Origin: Cupriavidus pampae
GTDB lineage: Bacteria > Pseudomonadota > Gammaproteobacteria > Burkholderiales > Burkholderiaceae
DNA length: 64,000 nucleotides
NCBI RefSeq assembly: GCF_914271485.1
Contig: NZ_CAJZAG010000005.1
Span: forward strand, 372,001-436,000
Direction of reading: 5' to 3'
How positions within the stretch are numbered: the first letter of the stretch is position 1; each line of letters starts with the position of its first letter. This document shows, piece after piece, positions 1 to 11,172 of the stretch. Made by a program: the position numbers and the translations under genes. A model generated the notes under the pieces. The model did not search any database. It saw only the letters and a program-made list of their open reading frames with translations, and was not told the DNA's origin.

Positions 1-669
1 CTGACGCAGCGGCTGGAAGAAACGCTGGAAGGCACCCGGCGCATCGGCCGCAACGAGAAACGCTGGTTCGGCATCGGCTTCGTGCCGTCGGTGCTATATG
101 GGGTCTTGCCCGAGCTGATTCGGGAACTGCGTGGTGACGACAGCGAGGTGGAAGTCGGCCTGACCGAGATGATCACGGTCCAGCAGGTAGACGCGCTCAA
201 GTCCGGCCGCATCGATCTCGGTTTCGGGCGCCTGGCGTTCAACGATCCCGCCATCATCCAGCAAGTGGTCATGGCGGAGACACTGGTGGCGGCCATGCCC
301 ATCACCACCGCCCCACCGGCCGCGCCCTTCGACGCCGCGGATCTCGCCCGCCAGCCGCTGATTCTCTATCCGGCCAGACCTCGGCCAAGCTATGCCGATC
401 ACGTCCTGTCGCTATTCCGCGCGCAAGGGTTGCAACCGCGCGTGGTGCAGGAGGCCAACGAGTTGCAGACCGCGCTGGGACTGGTGGCTGCGGGACTGGG
501 CATTACGCTGGTGCCGTCATCGGTACAACGGCTGCATCGCGACGACGTCCGCTACGTGCCCATCGTGGCGCCCGGCTTCGTGTCGCCGGTGATCATGAGC
601 TACCGCGCGGGTGATACCTCGCCGCAACTCTTGCGGACCATTGCGTGGGTAAAAGCCCAGGGGGCATGA
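1..669 (+). CDS. LysR-family regulator, 5' truncated by window edge
   Basis: An open frame enters from the window edge and ends at 669, giving the last 222 residues of a LysR-type regulator. Only the linker and effector-binding domain are visible; the N-terminal helix-turn-helix lies outside. The domain closely resembles the neighbouring BenM-like protein encoded convergently at 671-1594: both share the FVGS/FVPS-x-LYG start, the DxGFGR segment and the AxGxGIxxVPSSV segment, so the two are probably paralogues of the BenM/CatM/CatR branch that senses aromatic acids or muconate. The stop codons are one base apart, so the genes are tail to tail. The effector is unknown. Confidence 0.9.
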   Translation: MTQRLEETLEGTRRIGRNEKRWFGIGFVPSVLYGVLPELIRELRGDDSEVEVGLTEMITVQQVDALKSGRIDLGFGRLAFNDPAIIQQVVMAETLVAAMPITTAPPAAPFDAADLARQPLILYPARPRPSYADHVLSLFRAQGLQPRVVQEANELQTALGLVAAGLGITLVPSSVQRLHRDDVRYVPIVAPGFVSPVIMSYRAGDTSPQLLRTIAWVKAQGA

Positions 670-670
670 A

Positions 671-1594
671 TCACTCCTGCGCCGGTGGCAGGTAATCCAT
701 GCCGATTTCCTCGTACAGGCGATAGATCAGGTCGAGCATCGCACGCAGGTCCGCGGACTCGTCAAGCGCGCGCATGCTCATGATGATCGGCGATACCAGC
801 TTGGGATCGTCCAGCTCGAGGTAGGTCACATCGTCGCGCTTCAGACCATAGACACTGCTCGGCACCACGGCGATGCCCTCGCCCATCGCGACCAGTCCCA
901 GTGCAATCTGCAGTTCACGCGTTTCCTGAATGCGGCGCGGCTGCAGCGCCCGATCGTGGAAAGCGGCCAGCACCTGATCGGCAAAGCTCGGGCGCGGCGC
1001 CTTCGGAAAAATGATCAGCGTGTCGTCCAGCAGGTCGTGCAGGCTCAACTGCGTGCGGCCCACCGACAACCGATGCCCCTGCGGCAGCGCCACGATCATC
1101 CGCTCCTCGCGCAACACCACGCGCCGCACGGCCGGATCGTCATGGCGAATGCGCCCGAAGCCCACATCGATGCGCCCTTCCTTGAGCGCCTTGATCTGAT
1201 CCATCGTCGACATTTCGTGCAACGCCAGCTCGATATCGGCATGCTCGGTGCGATAGCGGCGAATGATGCGGGGCAGCATGCCATACAACGTGGAGCCGAC
1301 AAAACCGATCGACATCGCGCGCTCGATCTTGCCGACACGGCGCGTCATGGCCTCGAGCTCGGCGGTCTGCGCCAGCAACTGCATCGCATGCGTGTAGAAG
1401 TAGCGGCCCGTGTCGGTCAGTTTCAGCGGACGTGCGTTGCGCTCGAACAGCGGCACGCCGAGCGACTCCTCGAGTTGCTGGATCTGCCGCGATAACGGCG
1501 GCTGCGCAATGTGCAGCCTTTCGGCGGCGCGCGTGAAGTTGCGTTCCTCCGCCACCGCCACGAAGTAGCGCAAATGTCTCAGTTCCATCTTCAT
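671..1594 (-). CDS. benM: LysR-family regulator of benzoate/catechol genes (BenM/CatM type)
   Basis: The product is a 307-residue full-length LysR regulator, the usual length for the family. Residues 1-60 form the winged helix-turn-helix (LRHLRYFVAVAEE, then QPPLSRQIQQLEE), followed by the effector-binding domain. It is transcribed divergently from catA-benABCD, the standard position for BenM/CatM, which activate ben and cat genes in response to cis,cis-muconate and benzoate. A GAGAAGG ribosome site precedes the start. An ATAC-N7-GTAT box, the known CatM/BenM recognition pattern, overlaps its own start codon at 1593-1607, which suggests autoregulation. The name rests on context and similarity; CatR is the alternative. 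Confidence 0.85.
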   Translation of the reverse strand: MKMELRHLRYFVAVAEERNFTRAAERLHIAQPPLSRQIQQLEESLGVPLFERNARPLKLTDTGRYFYTHAMQLLAQTAELEAMTRRVGKIERAMSIGFVGSTLYGMLPRIIRRYRTEHADIELALHEMSTMDQIKALKEGRIDVGFGRIRHDDPAVRRVVLREERMIVALPQGHRLSVGRTQLSLHDLLDDTLIIFPKAPRPSFADQVLAAFHDRALQPRRIQETRELQIALGLVAMGEGIAVVPSSVYGLKRDDVTYLELDDPKLVSPIIMSMRALDESADLRAMLDLIYRLYEEIGMDYLPPAQE

Positions 1595-1711
1595 ACCTTC
1601 TCGGTATTGTCCAGATACTCATTCAGTCTTGGACGTGCCAGATACCCGTCAACTATGCTCCGCAACAAGTCGGACAGCAAGCTTGCAGCGAGTTTGATAC
1701 CCGCCAGGCAT
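1593..1711. promoter_or_regulatory. Three BenM/CatM-type boxes between benM and catA
   Basis: Three ATAC-N7-NNAT boxes lie in the divergent region: ATAC-N7-GTAT at 1593-1607, ATAC-N7-CTAT at 1642-1656 and ATAC-N7-GCAT at 1697-1711. Their starts are spaced 49 and 55 bp apart. ATAC-N7-GTAT is the established BenM/CatM target, and multiple boxes per promoter are typical of tetrameric LysR binding. The last box is 51 bp before the catA start, suitable for activation of catA. That these boxes are used is inferred. Confidence 0.7.
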
Positions 1712-1761
1712 AAAGTGACCGACCGGTAGATCCCACTAAAGAGACATATCGGAGCGAGACA

Positions 1762-2685
1762 ATGACGCACGCTGACATCGCAGCGCTGGTACAGCAGTTC
1801 CTGGTCGATACGGCCACGCAAGGCCGCCCCAACCCACGCGTGCAGCAGGTAGTCGTGCGCCTGACCACGGATCTGTTCAAGGCGATCGAAGACCTGGACC
1901 TGAGCCCGAGCGAAGTGTGGAAGGGCGTGGAGTATCTGGCCGAAGCCGGTGCCACGCACGAGCTCGGCCTGCTGGCCGCCGGCCTCGGGCTCGAGCGTTT
2001 TCTCGATATCCGCGCCGATGAAGCGGAAGCCCGCGCTGGCCTGACCGGCGCCACGCCGCGCACGATCGAAGGCCCGCTGTACGTGGCCGGTGCGCCGGAG
2101 TCCACCGGTTATGCGCGACTCGACGATGGCAGCGAAGCCGATCGGGGCGAGGTGCTCTTTATGCAAGGCACGGTCTACGACACCGCTGGCAAGCCGCTGC
2201 CCGGCGCCCGCGTCGAGGTCTGGCACGCCAACCTGCTTGGCAACTACTCGTTCTTCGACAAATCGCAGCCGGACTTCCACCTGCGCCGCACCATCGTCAC
2301 CGATGCCAGGGGCCGCTATCAGTTCCGCAGCAATGTGCCGAAGGGGTACGGCTGCCCGCCGGAAGGCACCACGCAGCGCCTGCTCGATCTGCTGGCCCGC
2401 CATGGTCAGCGCCCCGCGCATATTCACTTCTTCGTCTCCGCACCGGGCCATCGCAAGCTGACCACGCAGATCAATATCGATGGCGACGCTTATCTGTGGG
2501 ACGACTTCGCCTTTGCCAGCCGCGACGGGCTGGTGCCCAAGGTCAATCGCATCGACGACCACGCGCAACTCGACCGATTGCAGCTGAGCAAGCCGTTCGC
2601 GTCCATCGACTTCGATTTCCGCCTGTTGCGCGACGTGGCCGAAGCGCCCGCTGCCGAAGTCGAGCGCATCCGCGCCGCCGCCTAA
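1762..2685 (+). CDS. catA: Catechol 1,2-dioxygenase
   Basis: This 307-residue intradiol dioxygenase cleaves catechol between the hydroxyls to cis,cis-muconate, the first step of the ortho (beta-ketoadipate) pathway. The Fe(III) ligands are visible as Tyr162 (GNYSFFD), Tyr196 (KGYG), His220 and His222 (PAHIHFF). The N-terminal 100 residues form the helical dimerisation domain of this family, and length is normal. It is the first gene after the BenM boxes and lies 55 bp before benA, so it is probably the promoter-proximal gene of a catA-benABCD operon. A GAGCGAG sequence before the ATG may serve as ribosome site. Chlorocatechol dioxygenase is a less likely alternative given the ben genes. Confidence 0.95.
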   Translation: MTHADIAALVQQFLVDTATQGRPNPRVQQVVVRLTTDLFKAIEDLDLSPSEVWKGVEYLAEAGATHELGLLAAGLGLERFLDIRADEAEARAGLTGATPRTIEGPLYVAGAPESTGYARLDDGSEADRGEVLFMQGTVYDTAGKPLPGARVEVWHANLLGNYSFFDKSQPDFHLRRTIVTDARGRYQFRSNVPKGYGCPPEGTTQRLLDLLARHGQRPAHIHFFVSAPGHRKLTTQINIDGDAYLWDDFAFASRDGLVPKVNRIDDHAQLDRLQLSKPFASIDFDFRLLRDVAEAPAAEVERIRAAA

Positions 2686-2740
2686 GCCCCACACCAGCCG
2701 GCGCGACAGACGCCCGGCACCCCCCTGGCAGGAGACAACC

Positions 2741-4170
2741 ATGATCCCGATCCATCTGGATACCGGGGCGGGCACCGCTCGCCCTCAGCAAGCTCAACAA
2801 CCTCAGCACGCAGCCCACACCGTGGCCAGCCTCGAACGCTTTCTGGTCGAGGACAAGGCGACCGGCGACTATCGGTTGCACCGCGCCGCCTTTACCGACG
2901 AAGCGCTCTTCGACCTCGAGATGCAGCACATCTTCGAAGGCAACTGGATCTACCTTGCGCATGAAAGCCAGATCCCCAACAACAACGATTACTACACCAC
3001 GCATATCGGTCGACAGCCGATCGTGATTGCACGCAATCGTCAGGGCGAGCTCAACGCATTCATCAACGCCTGCAGCCATCGTGGTGCGATGCTGTGCCGC
3101 CACAAGCGCGGCAACAAGGCCACCTACACCTGCCCGTTCCACGGCTGGACCTTCAACAACAGCGGCAAGCTGCTGAAGGTGAAAGACCCGGATCAGGCCG
3201 GCTATCCCGAGTGCTTCAACAAGGAAGGCTCGCATGACCTGAAGAAGGTTGCGAAGTTTGCCAACTATCGTGGTTTTCTGTTTGGCAGCCTCAACGCGGA
3301 CGTGCTGCCGATCGAGCAGTTCCTCGGCGATGCCGCGCGCATCATCGACATGATCGTCGACCAGTCGGCGGATGGACTGGAAGTCCTGCGCGGCTCATCG
3401 ACCTATACCTTCGCGGGCAACTGGAAGCTGCAGGCCGAGAATGGCGCCGATGGCTATCACGTGTCCGCGGTGCACTGGAACTACGCCGCCACCACCAATC
3501 AGCGCAAGCAGCAGAACGAACGCGAGGACAAGATCCGCGCGATGGATGCCGGCAACTGGGGCAAGCAAGGCGGTGGCTTCTATGCGTTCGATCACGGCCA
3601 TATGCTGCTGTGGTCGCGCTGGGCCAATCCCGAGGACCGTCCCAACTTTACGCGCCGCGACGAGTTTGCCGAGCGCTGCGGCCCGGCTACCGCCGACTGG
3701 ATGATCCAGAACTCGCGCAATCTGTGCCTGTATCCGAACGTCTATCTGATGGATCAGTTCGGCTCGCAGATCCGTCTGCTGCGCCCGCTGTCGGTGGACC
3801 GCACCGAGGTGACGATCTACTGCATCGCACCGAAGGGCGAATCGGACGAAGCACGTGCGCGTCGCATCCGCCAGTACGAGGACTTCTTCAATGTCAGCGG
3901 CATGGCCACGCCCGACGATCTCGAAGAATTCCGCGCGTGCCAGCAGGGTTATGCAGGTCAGGCGCTTGCGTGGAACGACATGTGCCGCGGCGCCACGCAT
4001 TGGATCGAGGGCGCCGACGAGGCCGCCCAACAGATTGGATTGAAGCCGGTCATGAGCGGACTTCGCACCGAGGACGAAGGGCTTTACACGATTCAGCATC
4101 GCTACTGGCTGGAGACGATGAAGCGCGCGGTGGCACAGCAGCAGCCGGCCACACCGCTGGGAGAAGCGGC

Positions 4171-4174
<4 letters not shown>
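2741..4174 (+). CDS. benA: Benzoate 1,2-dioxygenase, large (alpha) subunit
   Basis: The 477-residue alpha subunit of the Rieske non-haem iron oxygenase converts benzoate to the cis-dihydrodiol 2-hydro-1,2-dihydroxybenzoate in the cytoplasm. The Rieske [2Fe-2S] ligands are Cys111/His113 and Cys131/His134 (CSHRG, CPFHGW). The mononuclear iron site begins with ENGADGYH-xxxxH, giving His240 and His245. It is preceded by a GGAGACAACC ribosome site and overlaps benB by four bases (ATGA). Substrate assignment comes from the intact benABCD order next to catA; toluate dioxygenase (xylX) is a close homologue that sequence alone does not fully exclude. Confidence 0.95.
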
Positions 4175-6504
<2,330 letters not shown>

Positions 6505-6542
6505 CGCCGCATTCAATCACCAATAGAAAAGCAAATACTGTC

Positions 6543-6580
6543 GCCGCATGGCAACACCCCTCTTATTGGGGCCACGCGGC
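6543..6580 (+). terminator. Possible hairpin terminator after benD
   Basis: Arms GCCGCATGG and CCACGCGGC (8 of 9 pairs) enclose an inner CCCC/GGGG stem, so the region folds into a two-part hairpin 38 bases after the benD stop. There is no T run, so a terminator role is uncertain. Confidence 0.35.
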
Positions 6581-6637
6581 ACTAAAGCGGCTTGATAATC
6601 TGCGCACCCGAATCAACGCTTTAGAGTCCAATCACCG

Positions 6638-7072
6638 ATGAAAAGCCTGTTAGCGCTTCTCCCGATCCTGATGCTGGGCGCCTGCGCGACGCGCGTGGAT
6701 TACCAGCCCGCCACGATCAGCAATCCGCAGGCCGTGGTGCAGCGCGTGTTGTACGAGCAGCCGGGCAAGCGACGTCCGGAACTGGTTCAGGTCACCGATC
6801 GATACGTGGAATATGGTCGCGGCGTCAAGACGGTACCCACGCCCGGCGCTGCCGCTGACGCGCAGACCACCACCATCCGCAAAGGCACCCGAATTTATTA
6901 CCGCTCGATTGCCGAGACGTATCTCTATCAGAAGAACAGCTCATTCGTGGTCGAGCCGCGATCCGCCACAAGCCGGTCGTTGGCAAAAATCTATGTCGAG
7001 GACGAATTGGATGCCAAACGGCTGGTGGATGCTCTGGCCACACTCAAAGCGGAAGCGCCCGCCGGGGAATAA
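6638..7072 (+). CDS. Small exported lipoprotein of unknown function
   Basis: The 144-residue protein starts with a lipoprotein signal, MKSLLALLPILMLGAC, with the lipobox LGAC and the modified Cys at position 16. Alanine at +2 suggests sorting to the outer membrane. The rest is hydrophilic with no recognised motif; a lysine- and arginine-rich middle carries RKGTRIYYRS. It stands alone between benD and the MetA-type gene. No function is proposed. Confidence 0.75.
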   Translation: MKSLLALLPILMLGACATRVDYQPATISNPQAVVQRVLYEQPGKRRPELVQVTDRYVEYGRGVKTVPTPGAAADAQTTTIRKGTRIYYRSIAETYLYQKNSSFVVEPRSATSRSLAKIYVEDELDAKRLVDALATLKAEAPAGE

Positions 7073-7172
7073 GACAGCGTCTACTGCTCCCATCCTCTGG
7101 GTAGTTACTACTCGCTCTGTTGAGCATCGCGTTCTAGAGTTTCCAAGGCGGGATAGCCAAGAGGAGACATAG

Positions 7173-8102
7173 ATGCCAGGGTGGGACAGACCTGCCGCGC
7201 CAGCGCGCTGGGTCGGGTGGCTGTTGCCATGCTTTGGCGTCCTCGCTGACGCCGGTATGGCGCAGGAACTCGAACCACGCGCCTATTCGGCGGCACCGGT
7301 TGGCACACATTTCGTGCTCGCAAGCTATGCAAGGCTTGGCGGCGATGTACTGACCGACCCCTCTCTGCCGATCACTGACGTCAAGTCCAAGATCGACATC
7401 TTTGCGATGGGCTATGTGCAGGTGTTCGACCTGCTTGGCCGTACCGCTTCCGCTGGCATCGTGCTGCCCTACTCCCGTGCCCACGTCGCTGGGAACGTTT
7501 TCGATGCGCCGAACAGCGTTTATCGGGCCGGCGTCGGCGATATGTCTCTGCGTTTTGCGGTCAATCTTCTGGGCGGCGAGGCAAAAACACCGGCCGAGTT
7601 TGTCCGGCATCCGCCCGCTACCACCCTTGGCGCAAGCCTGACGGTATTAACGCCAAGCGGGCAATACCACGCCAACAGACTCGTCAATATCGGCACAAAC
7701 CGTTGGGCATTCAAGCCGGAGATCGGGGTCTCGATGCCGGCCGGCAACTGGTTCGCGGAAGGCTCACTCGGCGTCTGGTTCTTTACCGACAACGACGAAT
7801 TTCTGGGCAACAGGCAACGCCAACAGAGCCCGCTGACCGTCGTACAGCTGCATGGTGGATACCAGTTCCGGCCCGGCCTGTGGCTTGCCGCCGATGCTGG
7901 CTTCTATAGCGGAGGCGCTACGACACTGAACGGTGTCCGCAGTGACGACCGTCGCGCCGATACACGCTACGGACTCACGCTATCGGTGCCCTTCACAACG
8001 AACTGGGCGGCCAAGGTCAGTGCGTCCAAAGGCTGGATCACGCATGCTGGCGGCGATTACAAGGCCATCTCGCTGACCGTGCAATACCGCTGGATCGACT
8101 GA
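7173..8102 (+). CDS. Outer-membrane MetA-pathway-like protein
   Basis: This 309-residue exported protein resembles the Phenol_MetA_deg (transporter) family of outer-membrane beta-barrels found beside aromatic degradation genes. A signal peptide spans about residues 1-30 (hydrophobic WLLPCFGVLADAGMAQ). Alternating-polarity strands follow, for example SLGVWFFTDNDEFLG and LHGGYQFRPGLWLAADAGFY, and the chain ends in an aromatic-rich strand (VQYRWID) typical of barrel C-termini. A GAGGAGACATAG ribosome site precedes the start. Its position after ben suggests passage of aromatic compounds across the outer membrane, but the substrate is inferred. Confidence 0.7.
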   Translation: MPGWDRPAAPARWVGWLLPCFGVLADAGMAQELEPRAYSAAPVGTHFVLASYARLGGDVLTDPSLPITDVKSKIDIFAMGYVQVFDLLGRTASAGIVLPYSRAHVAGNVFDAPNSVYRAGVGDMSLRFAVNLLGGEAKTPAEFVRHPPATTLGASLTVLTPSGQYHANRLVNIGTNRWAFKPEIGVSMPAGNWFAEGSLGVWFFTDNDEFLGNRQRQQSPLTVVQLHGGYQFRPGLWLAADAGFYSGGATTLNGVRSDDRRADTRYGLTLSVPFTTNWAAKVSASKGWITHAGGDYKAISLTVQYRWID

Positions 8103-8131
8103 CAGCGTCCAAGTCCGGTCGCACGGAAACG

Positions 8132-8147
8132 AGAGGCCTGCGCCTCT
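8132..8147 (+). terminator. Weak hairpin after the MetA-like gene
   Basis: AGAGGC and GCCTCT arms with a four-base loop lie 30 bases after the stop. No T run follows, so this may be a weak terminator or chance. Confidence 0.3.
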
Positions 8148-8240
8148 TGGCCCTTGGTCCAATGGCAGGCCAGCATTGATCGGGCTACCGTGTCCTCACC
8201 TCATGAGCCTCCGCTCTACGGCCACCAGCCGGGACAAGCC

Positions 8241-8918
8241 ATGTTGACTACGTCCTCTGATCCCCAAGCCACTGAGGCACGGCCACGCCTGCTCGATACT
8301 GTCGACCGGGTATGTGAGATGTGCTTCGGCCTATTCATGGCCCTGACCTTCGTCGGCGCGGTGTCGGCCGTGGGAGCGCCGGCAGATGCCCCACGGACGA
8401 TGTTCTACACGGCGCTAGGCTGCAACCTGGCGTGGGGGTTGGCTGACGCCGTGATGTATCTGGTGCGCACGTTGACCGAGCGCGGGCGAAGGCTGTCGCT
8501 GGTCAAAGCCGTGAACAATGCCGCCGATCCGGCCAATGCCATCGCGCACTTGCGTGACGCGTTATCGCCTGGTTTGAGTACGCTGATAGACGATGCCGAA
8601 CTGGAAGCGATGCGCGGCCGCCTGGCGCGCAGCGTCCATTTGCCTACGCGCCCAACGTTGGGGGCTCAGGATTTTCTTGCCGCCGTCGGTATTTTCCTGT
8701 TGGTTGTGGTTGCCACGTTCCCTGTGGCCTTGCCCTTCATCATCTTCTCTGAAGTCTCCACCGCACTACTGGTGTCGCGCGTGCTGACCATTCTGATGCT
8801 GTTCGGGGCTGGCATCGCACTGGGGCGCCATGCCGGCTTCGGCGGATGGATAGCGGGCGCGGTGATGACGTTGGTCGGCATTGGGCTGACCATAGCGATC
8901 ATCGCGTTGGGAGGTTGA
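8241..8918 (+). CDS. Multi-pass inner-membrane protein of unknown function
   Basis: The 225-residue protein has about five hydrophobic helices: two near residues 30-85 and three in the last 80 residues (IFLLVVVATFPVALPFIIF, VLTILMLFGAGIALG and GAVMTLVGIGLTIAIIAL). The layout, with a central acidic and arginine-rich segment, is reminiscent of VIT1/CCC1-like transporters, but this is only a resemblance. The start at 8241 (MLTTSSDP) is preferred to the in-frame ATG at 8154, whose extra residues lack a hydrophobic or conserved character. The next gene begins two bases after its stop, so the two are probably co-translated. Confidence 0.65.
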   Translation: MLTTSSDPQATEARPRLLDTVDRVCEMCFGLFMALTFVGAVSAVGAPADAPRTMFYTALGCNLAWGLADAVMYLVRTLTERGRRLSLVKAVNNAADPANAIAHLRDALSPGLSTLIDDAELEAMRGRLARSVHLPTRPTLGAQDFLAAVGIFLLVVVATFPVALPFIIFSEVSTALLVSRVLTILMLFGAGIALGRHAGFGGWIAGAVMTLVGIGLTIAIIALGG

Positions 8919-8920
8919 CC

Positions 8921-9610
8921 ATGCCGGGCGATGGCATGGCAGCGCGACTGGCTACTCGCTGCTGCTGCCTTTACCGCCTTTGGCTTTGCCTTTGCCTATC
9001 CCTGGTAGCGGTCGCCGCGCCGCTGCCATTGCACGCAGCCGAAGATGCCGCGAATGCCGCGACCGCGGAGACGCCGGCATGGAGCGGCGCGATATCAGCG
9101 TTCCTCAATGTGCCGAAGGGAAGTGAAACCTATGTGACCGGCATCGCCATCGCCAAGCGTGGCGCCTTTCACGTGGAAGCCCGCAGCAACTATGAAGGCA
9201 TGGATGCCTATTCATTCTTCCTCGGCTACAACCTGGGCTGGGGAGACACGCTGCGCCTGGATCTCACACCGATTCTGGGCGGTGTCACCGGTAGCACCAG
9301 CGGCATCATCGGCGGATTCGAGGCTACGCTGACGGGCCGCAATTTCGATGCGTATGTCGAATTGGAGTATGTGCCGAACGCCGAGCCATCTGGCTATGTT
9401 TATGCATGGACCGAACTGGCCTGGCGCCCACGTGACTGGCTAAGGCTGGGCCTGGCGGCACAGCGCACGCGCGTGCCCGACAACGGCCGAGATTTGCAGC
9501 GAGGGGTGTTTACCCAATTAAAGGGCAAACACGTTTCCGGTGCCGTCTACTGGTTCAACCCCGCTGCGCACAATCAGATCGTCGTGGTGTCCGTAGCGCT
9601 GAGCTTCTGA
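8921..9610 (+). CDS. Exported protein, probable outer-membrane or periplasmic barrel
   Basis: This 229-residue protein has a cysteine-rich but otherwise normal signal peptide (LYRLWLCLCLSLVAVAAPLPLHA) with a likely cut after AHA-type LHA near residue 39. The mature part is rich in alternating aromatic and polar residues (AFHVEARSNYEGMDAYSFFLGYNLGWG; the last strand is VVVSVALSF), as in small outer-membrane barrels. The ATG at 8921 is chosen because GGGAGG lies just upstream and two bases separate it from the previous stop. It probably forms a two-gene unit with the preceding membrane protein. Function unknown. Confidence 0.65.
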   Translation: MPGDGMAARLATRCCCLYRLWLCLCLSLVAVAAPLPLHAAEDAANAATAETPAWSGAISAFLNVPKGSETYVTGIAIAKRGAFHVEARSNYEGMDAYSFFLGYNLGWGDTLRLDLTPILGGVTGSTSGIIGGFEATLTGRNFDAYVELEYVPNAEPSGYVYAWTELAWRPRDWLRLGLAAQRTRVPDNGRDLQRGVFTQLKGKHVSGAVYWFNPAAHNQIVVVSVALSF

Positions 9611-9621
9611 CTACGGACACC
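9586..9621. terminator. Convergent hairpin spanning the end of the exported-protein gene
   Basis: Perfect 11-bp arms GGTGTCCGTAG (9586-9596) and CTACGGACACC (9611-9621) enclose the stop codon at 9608-9610. The hairpin lies between convergent genes ending at 9610 and 9631 and may terminate both. No T run is present. Confidence 0.55.
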
Positions 9622-9630
9622 TTGCAGGCA

Positions 9631-10248
9631 TTACGCGAAATCGAGTACTTCTGCCAAAGGTCGGCGCGGCTTCTGCGGCCAGTTCTCCGGGCGGGCTGCC
9701 CCTACGGACAACAGCATCACTGGCACCTCGTCATCAGCCAGCTCGAATTCACGTCTCACCGCCTCCGCGTCGAAGCCGATCATCGGCGACGAACCGAAAC
9801 CCAACGCATGCGCTGCATAAATCAACGCGGTCGCGCCGATGGCACCGCTGCGTATCGCCTCGTCGCGCTGGAGTTGTGGGTGATCCTGATACAGGCCACG
9901 CGCCGCATCTTCGAAGCCCTGAGCAAACTGCGCCGGCATGATGCCCGCCTCCACAGCGGGTGCCAGACGCTCCGGTAACACGCGATGGTCGGCCAACTGG
10001 CCACAGATAACAAAGGTAACAGCAGCCTCGGTGATCTTGGGCTGATCCCAACCAACTGCCCTCAGCCGCGCCTTGGCGTCAGGCGTACGCACTGCGATAA
10101 AGCGCCAGTTCTGAAAGTTGAAAGACGTCGGCGCGGTGGTGGCGACACGTACCAGCTCACGAATCTGGTCGTCGCTCAGAGTAAAGGCTGGATCGTAGAG
10201 ACTGATGGTACGACGGCTCACAAGCGAGTCGATAACAGCGTTGGCCAT
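9631..10248 (-). CDS. Nitroreductase-family NAD(P)H:FMN oxidoreductase
   Basis: The 205-residue protein has the nitroreductase fold signature: a SRRT(I)SLYDP phosphate-binding start, APTSFNFQNWRF for FMN binding near residues 38-49, and a C-terminal GGDEVPVMLLSVG-type segment. Such enzymes reduce nitroaromatics, quinones or enones with FMN in the cytoplasm. The start at 10248 (MANAVIDSL) is chosen because the preceding 49 in-frame residues have no family similarity and AGGAA precedes this ATG. Substrate unknown. It stands alone between convergent genes and a long non-coding stretch. Confidence 0.85.
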   Translation of the reverse strand: MANAVIDSLVSRRTISLYDPAFTLSDDQIRELVRVATTAPTSFNFQNWRFIAVRTPDAKARLRAVGWDQPKITEAAVTFVICGQLADHRVLPERLAPAVEAGIMPAQFAQGFEDAARGLYQDHPQLQRDEAIRSGAIGATALIYAAHALGFGSSPMIGFDAEAVRREFELADDEVPVMLLSVGAARPENWPQKPRRPLAEVLDFA

Positions 10249-10791
10249 GGCGATTCCTATGATCGAAGGAGTAGGTGAAGGATGCGTTCGCAGTGACACT
10301 GCGATGCGTCGATCATAGGGAATGCACCAGACAGGCAGTAGGTCCGGGGCGGTGCTCATAGAGTTGTCACGGCGGCACCAATCCCGCCCGGTCATAGCGC
10401 TGCACTCTCCATTTCTCTGTCAGCGATCTGCTAGCCTCGTCGACGTGTTGGGTCGCTACACATCTCTGTCGATTGCATGCTTCATGTTTTACGTTGCTGC
10501 GCTGCATGCCGGAATCGCGTTTCTGTTCCGACCCAGAAGATCCATGCCGTCAGCACCGGGCAACGCGCCGCACTGGCTCTCTCGATCTTCTTGGCCCCTC
10601 ATGCTTTGTGCTGAAATGCTGTGCGCGGAGGTTGCAATACGACCGCTGTGGAATCGGTTGCGGTCGTAGGATTGGAGGCGGCCAGGGTCAGCTATTGGCC
10701 GAACCCGGAACTAGCTCTTGGCTCTCGTAAGTGGCAGCGAGATGTACTGCACGGGCAGGAGTTTTGACCGCGATCGAAAGGGATCTGACTC
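10249..10791. other. Non-coding stretch between nitroreductase and RidA genes
   Basis: About 540 bases hold no convincing gene; short frames on the plus strand lack family features and ribosome sites. The only structure seen is an inverted repeat CGCAGT-GAC-ACTGCG at 10289-10303, flanked by GATCGA (10261) and TCGATC (10309). It sits 41-66 bases before the nitroreductase start and could be an operator for it. Confidence 0.5.
10289..10303. promoter_or_regulatory. Inverted repeat upstream of nitroreductase
   Basis: CGCAGT/ACTGCG arms with a GAC spacer form a 15-bp palindrome 41 bp upstream of the nitroreductase start codon, where an operator would be expected. No regulator gene is adjacent, so use is inferred. 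Confidence 0.4.
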
Positions 10792-11172
10792 CTATGCAGT
10801 CGTGTTTCCTTCAGCGGCCACTATAGTTACTTCAACTCGTAGCCCTTCCGTGGCGAGCGCTGCCTCGACAGTAGTACGAACAGGTGACTCCGCATTGCTG
10901 TCTGCCAACCACTCCTCCCATACAGCGTTCATTCCTGCGAAATCCTTGATGTCGCGCAGGTATACCGTCGCAGATAGAAGCCGACTAGGACTGCTTCCCG
11001 CCTCAGTGAGTAACGCCTCGACACGTGACAAGACCTCGCTTGTTTGCGCAGTGATATCGCCGGTAGCAGAAACACTTCCTTTGGCGGTTTGTCCGCACAG
11101 ATACACTAGTCCGCCATGCCGGACAATCTTGCTCAGACGTGAATTCGTATGGTGTCTCTGGATTTCTATCAC
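10792..11172 (-). CDS. RidA/YjgF-family protein
   Basis: The 126-residue protein belongs to the Rid family, whose archetype hydrolyses reactive enamine/imine intermediates to keto acids and ammonia. The conserved arginine is present in SPVRTTVEAAL. The archetypal glutamate of the VEIEAIA motif is replaced (VEVTIVAA), so it belongs to a Rid subgroup other than classic RidA. It overlaps the upstream flavoprotein gene by four bases and is the last gene of a tight five-gene unit. Imine clearance behind the amine/imino-acid oxidase encoded just upstream is the natural role, but is inferred. Confidence 0.85.
   Translation of the reverse strand: MIEIQRHHTNSRLSKIVRHGGLVYLCGQTAKGSVSATGDITAQTSEVLSRVEALLTEAGSSPSRLLSATVYLRDIKDFAGMNAVWEEWLADSNAESPVRTTVEAALATEGLRVEVTIVAAEGNTTA

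Noticed and set aside
10322-10730. Short plus-strand frames in the gap after the nitroreductase
   Set aside because: Overlapping frames, no ribosome sites, no recognisable domains.
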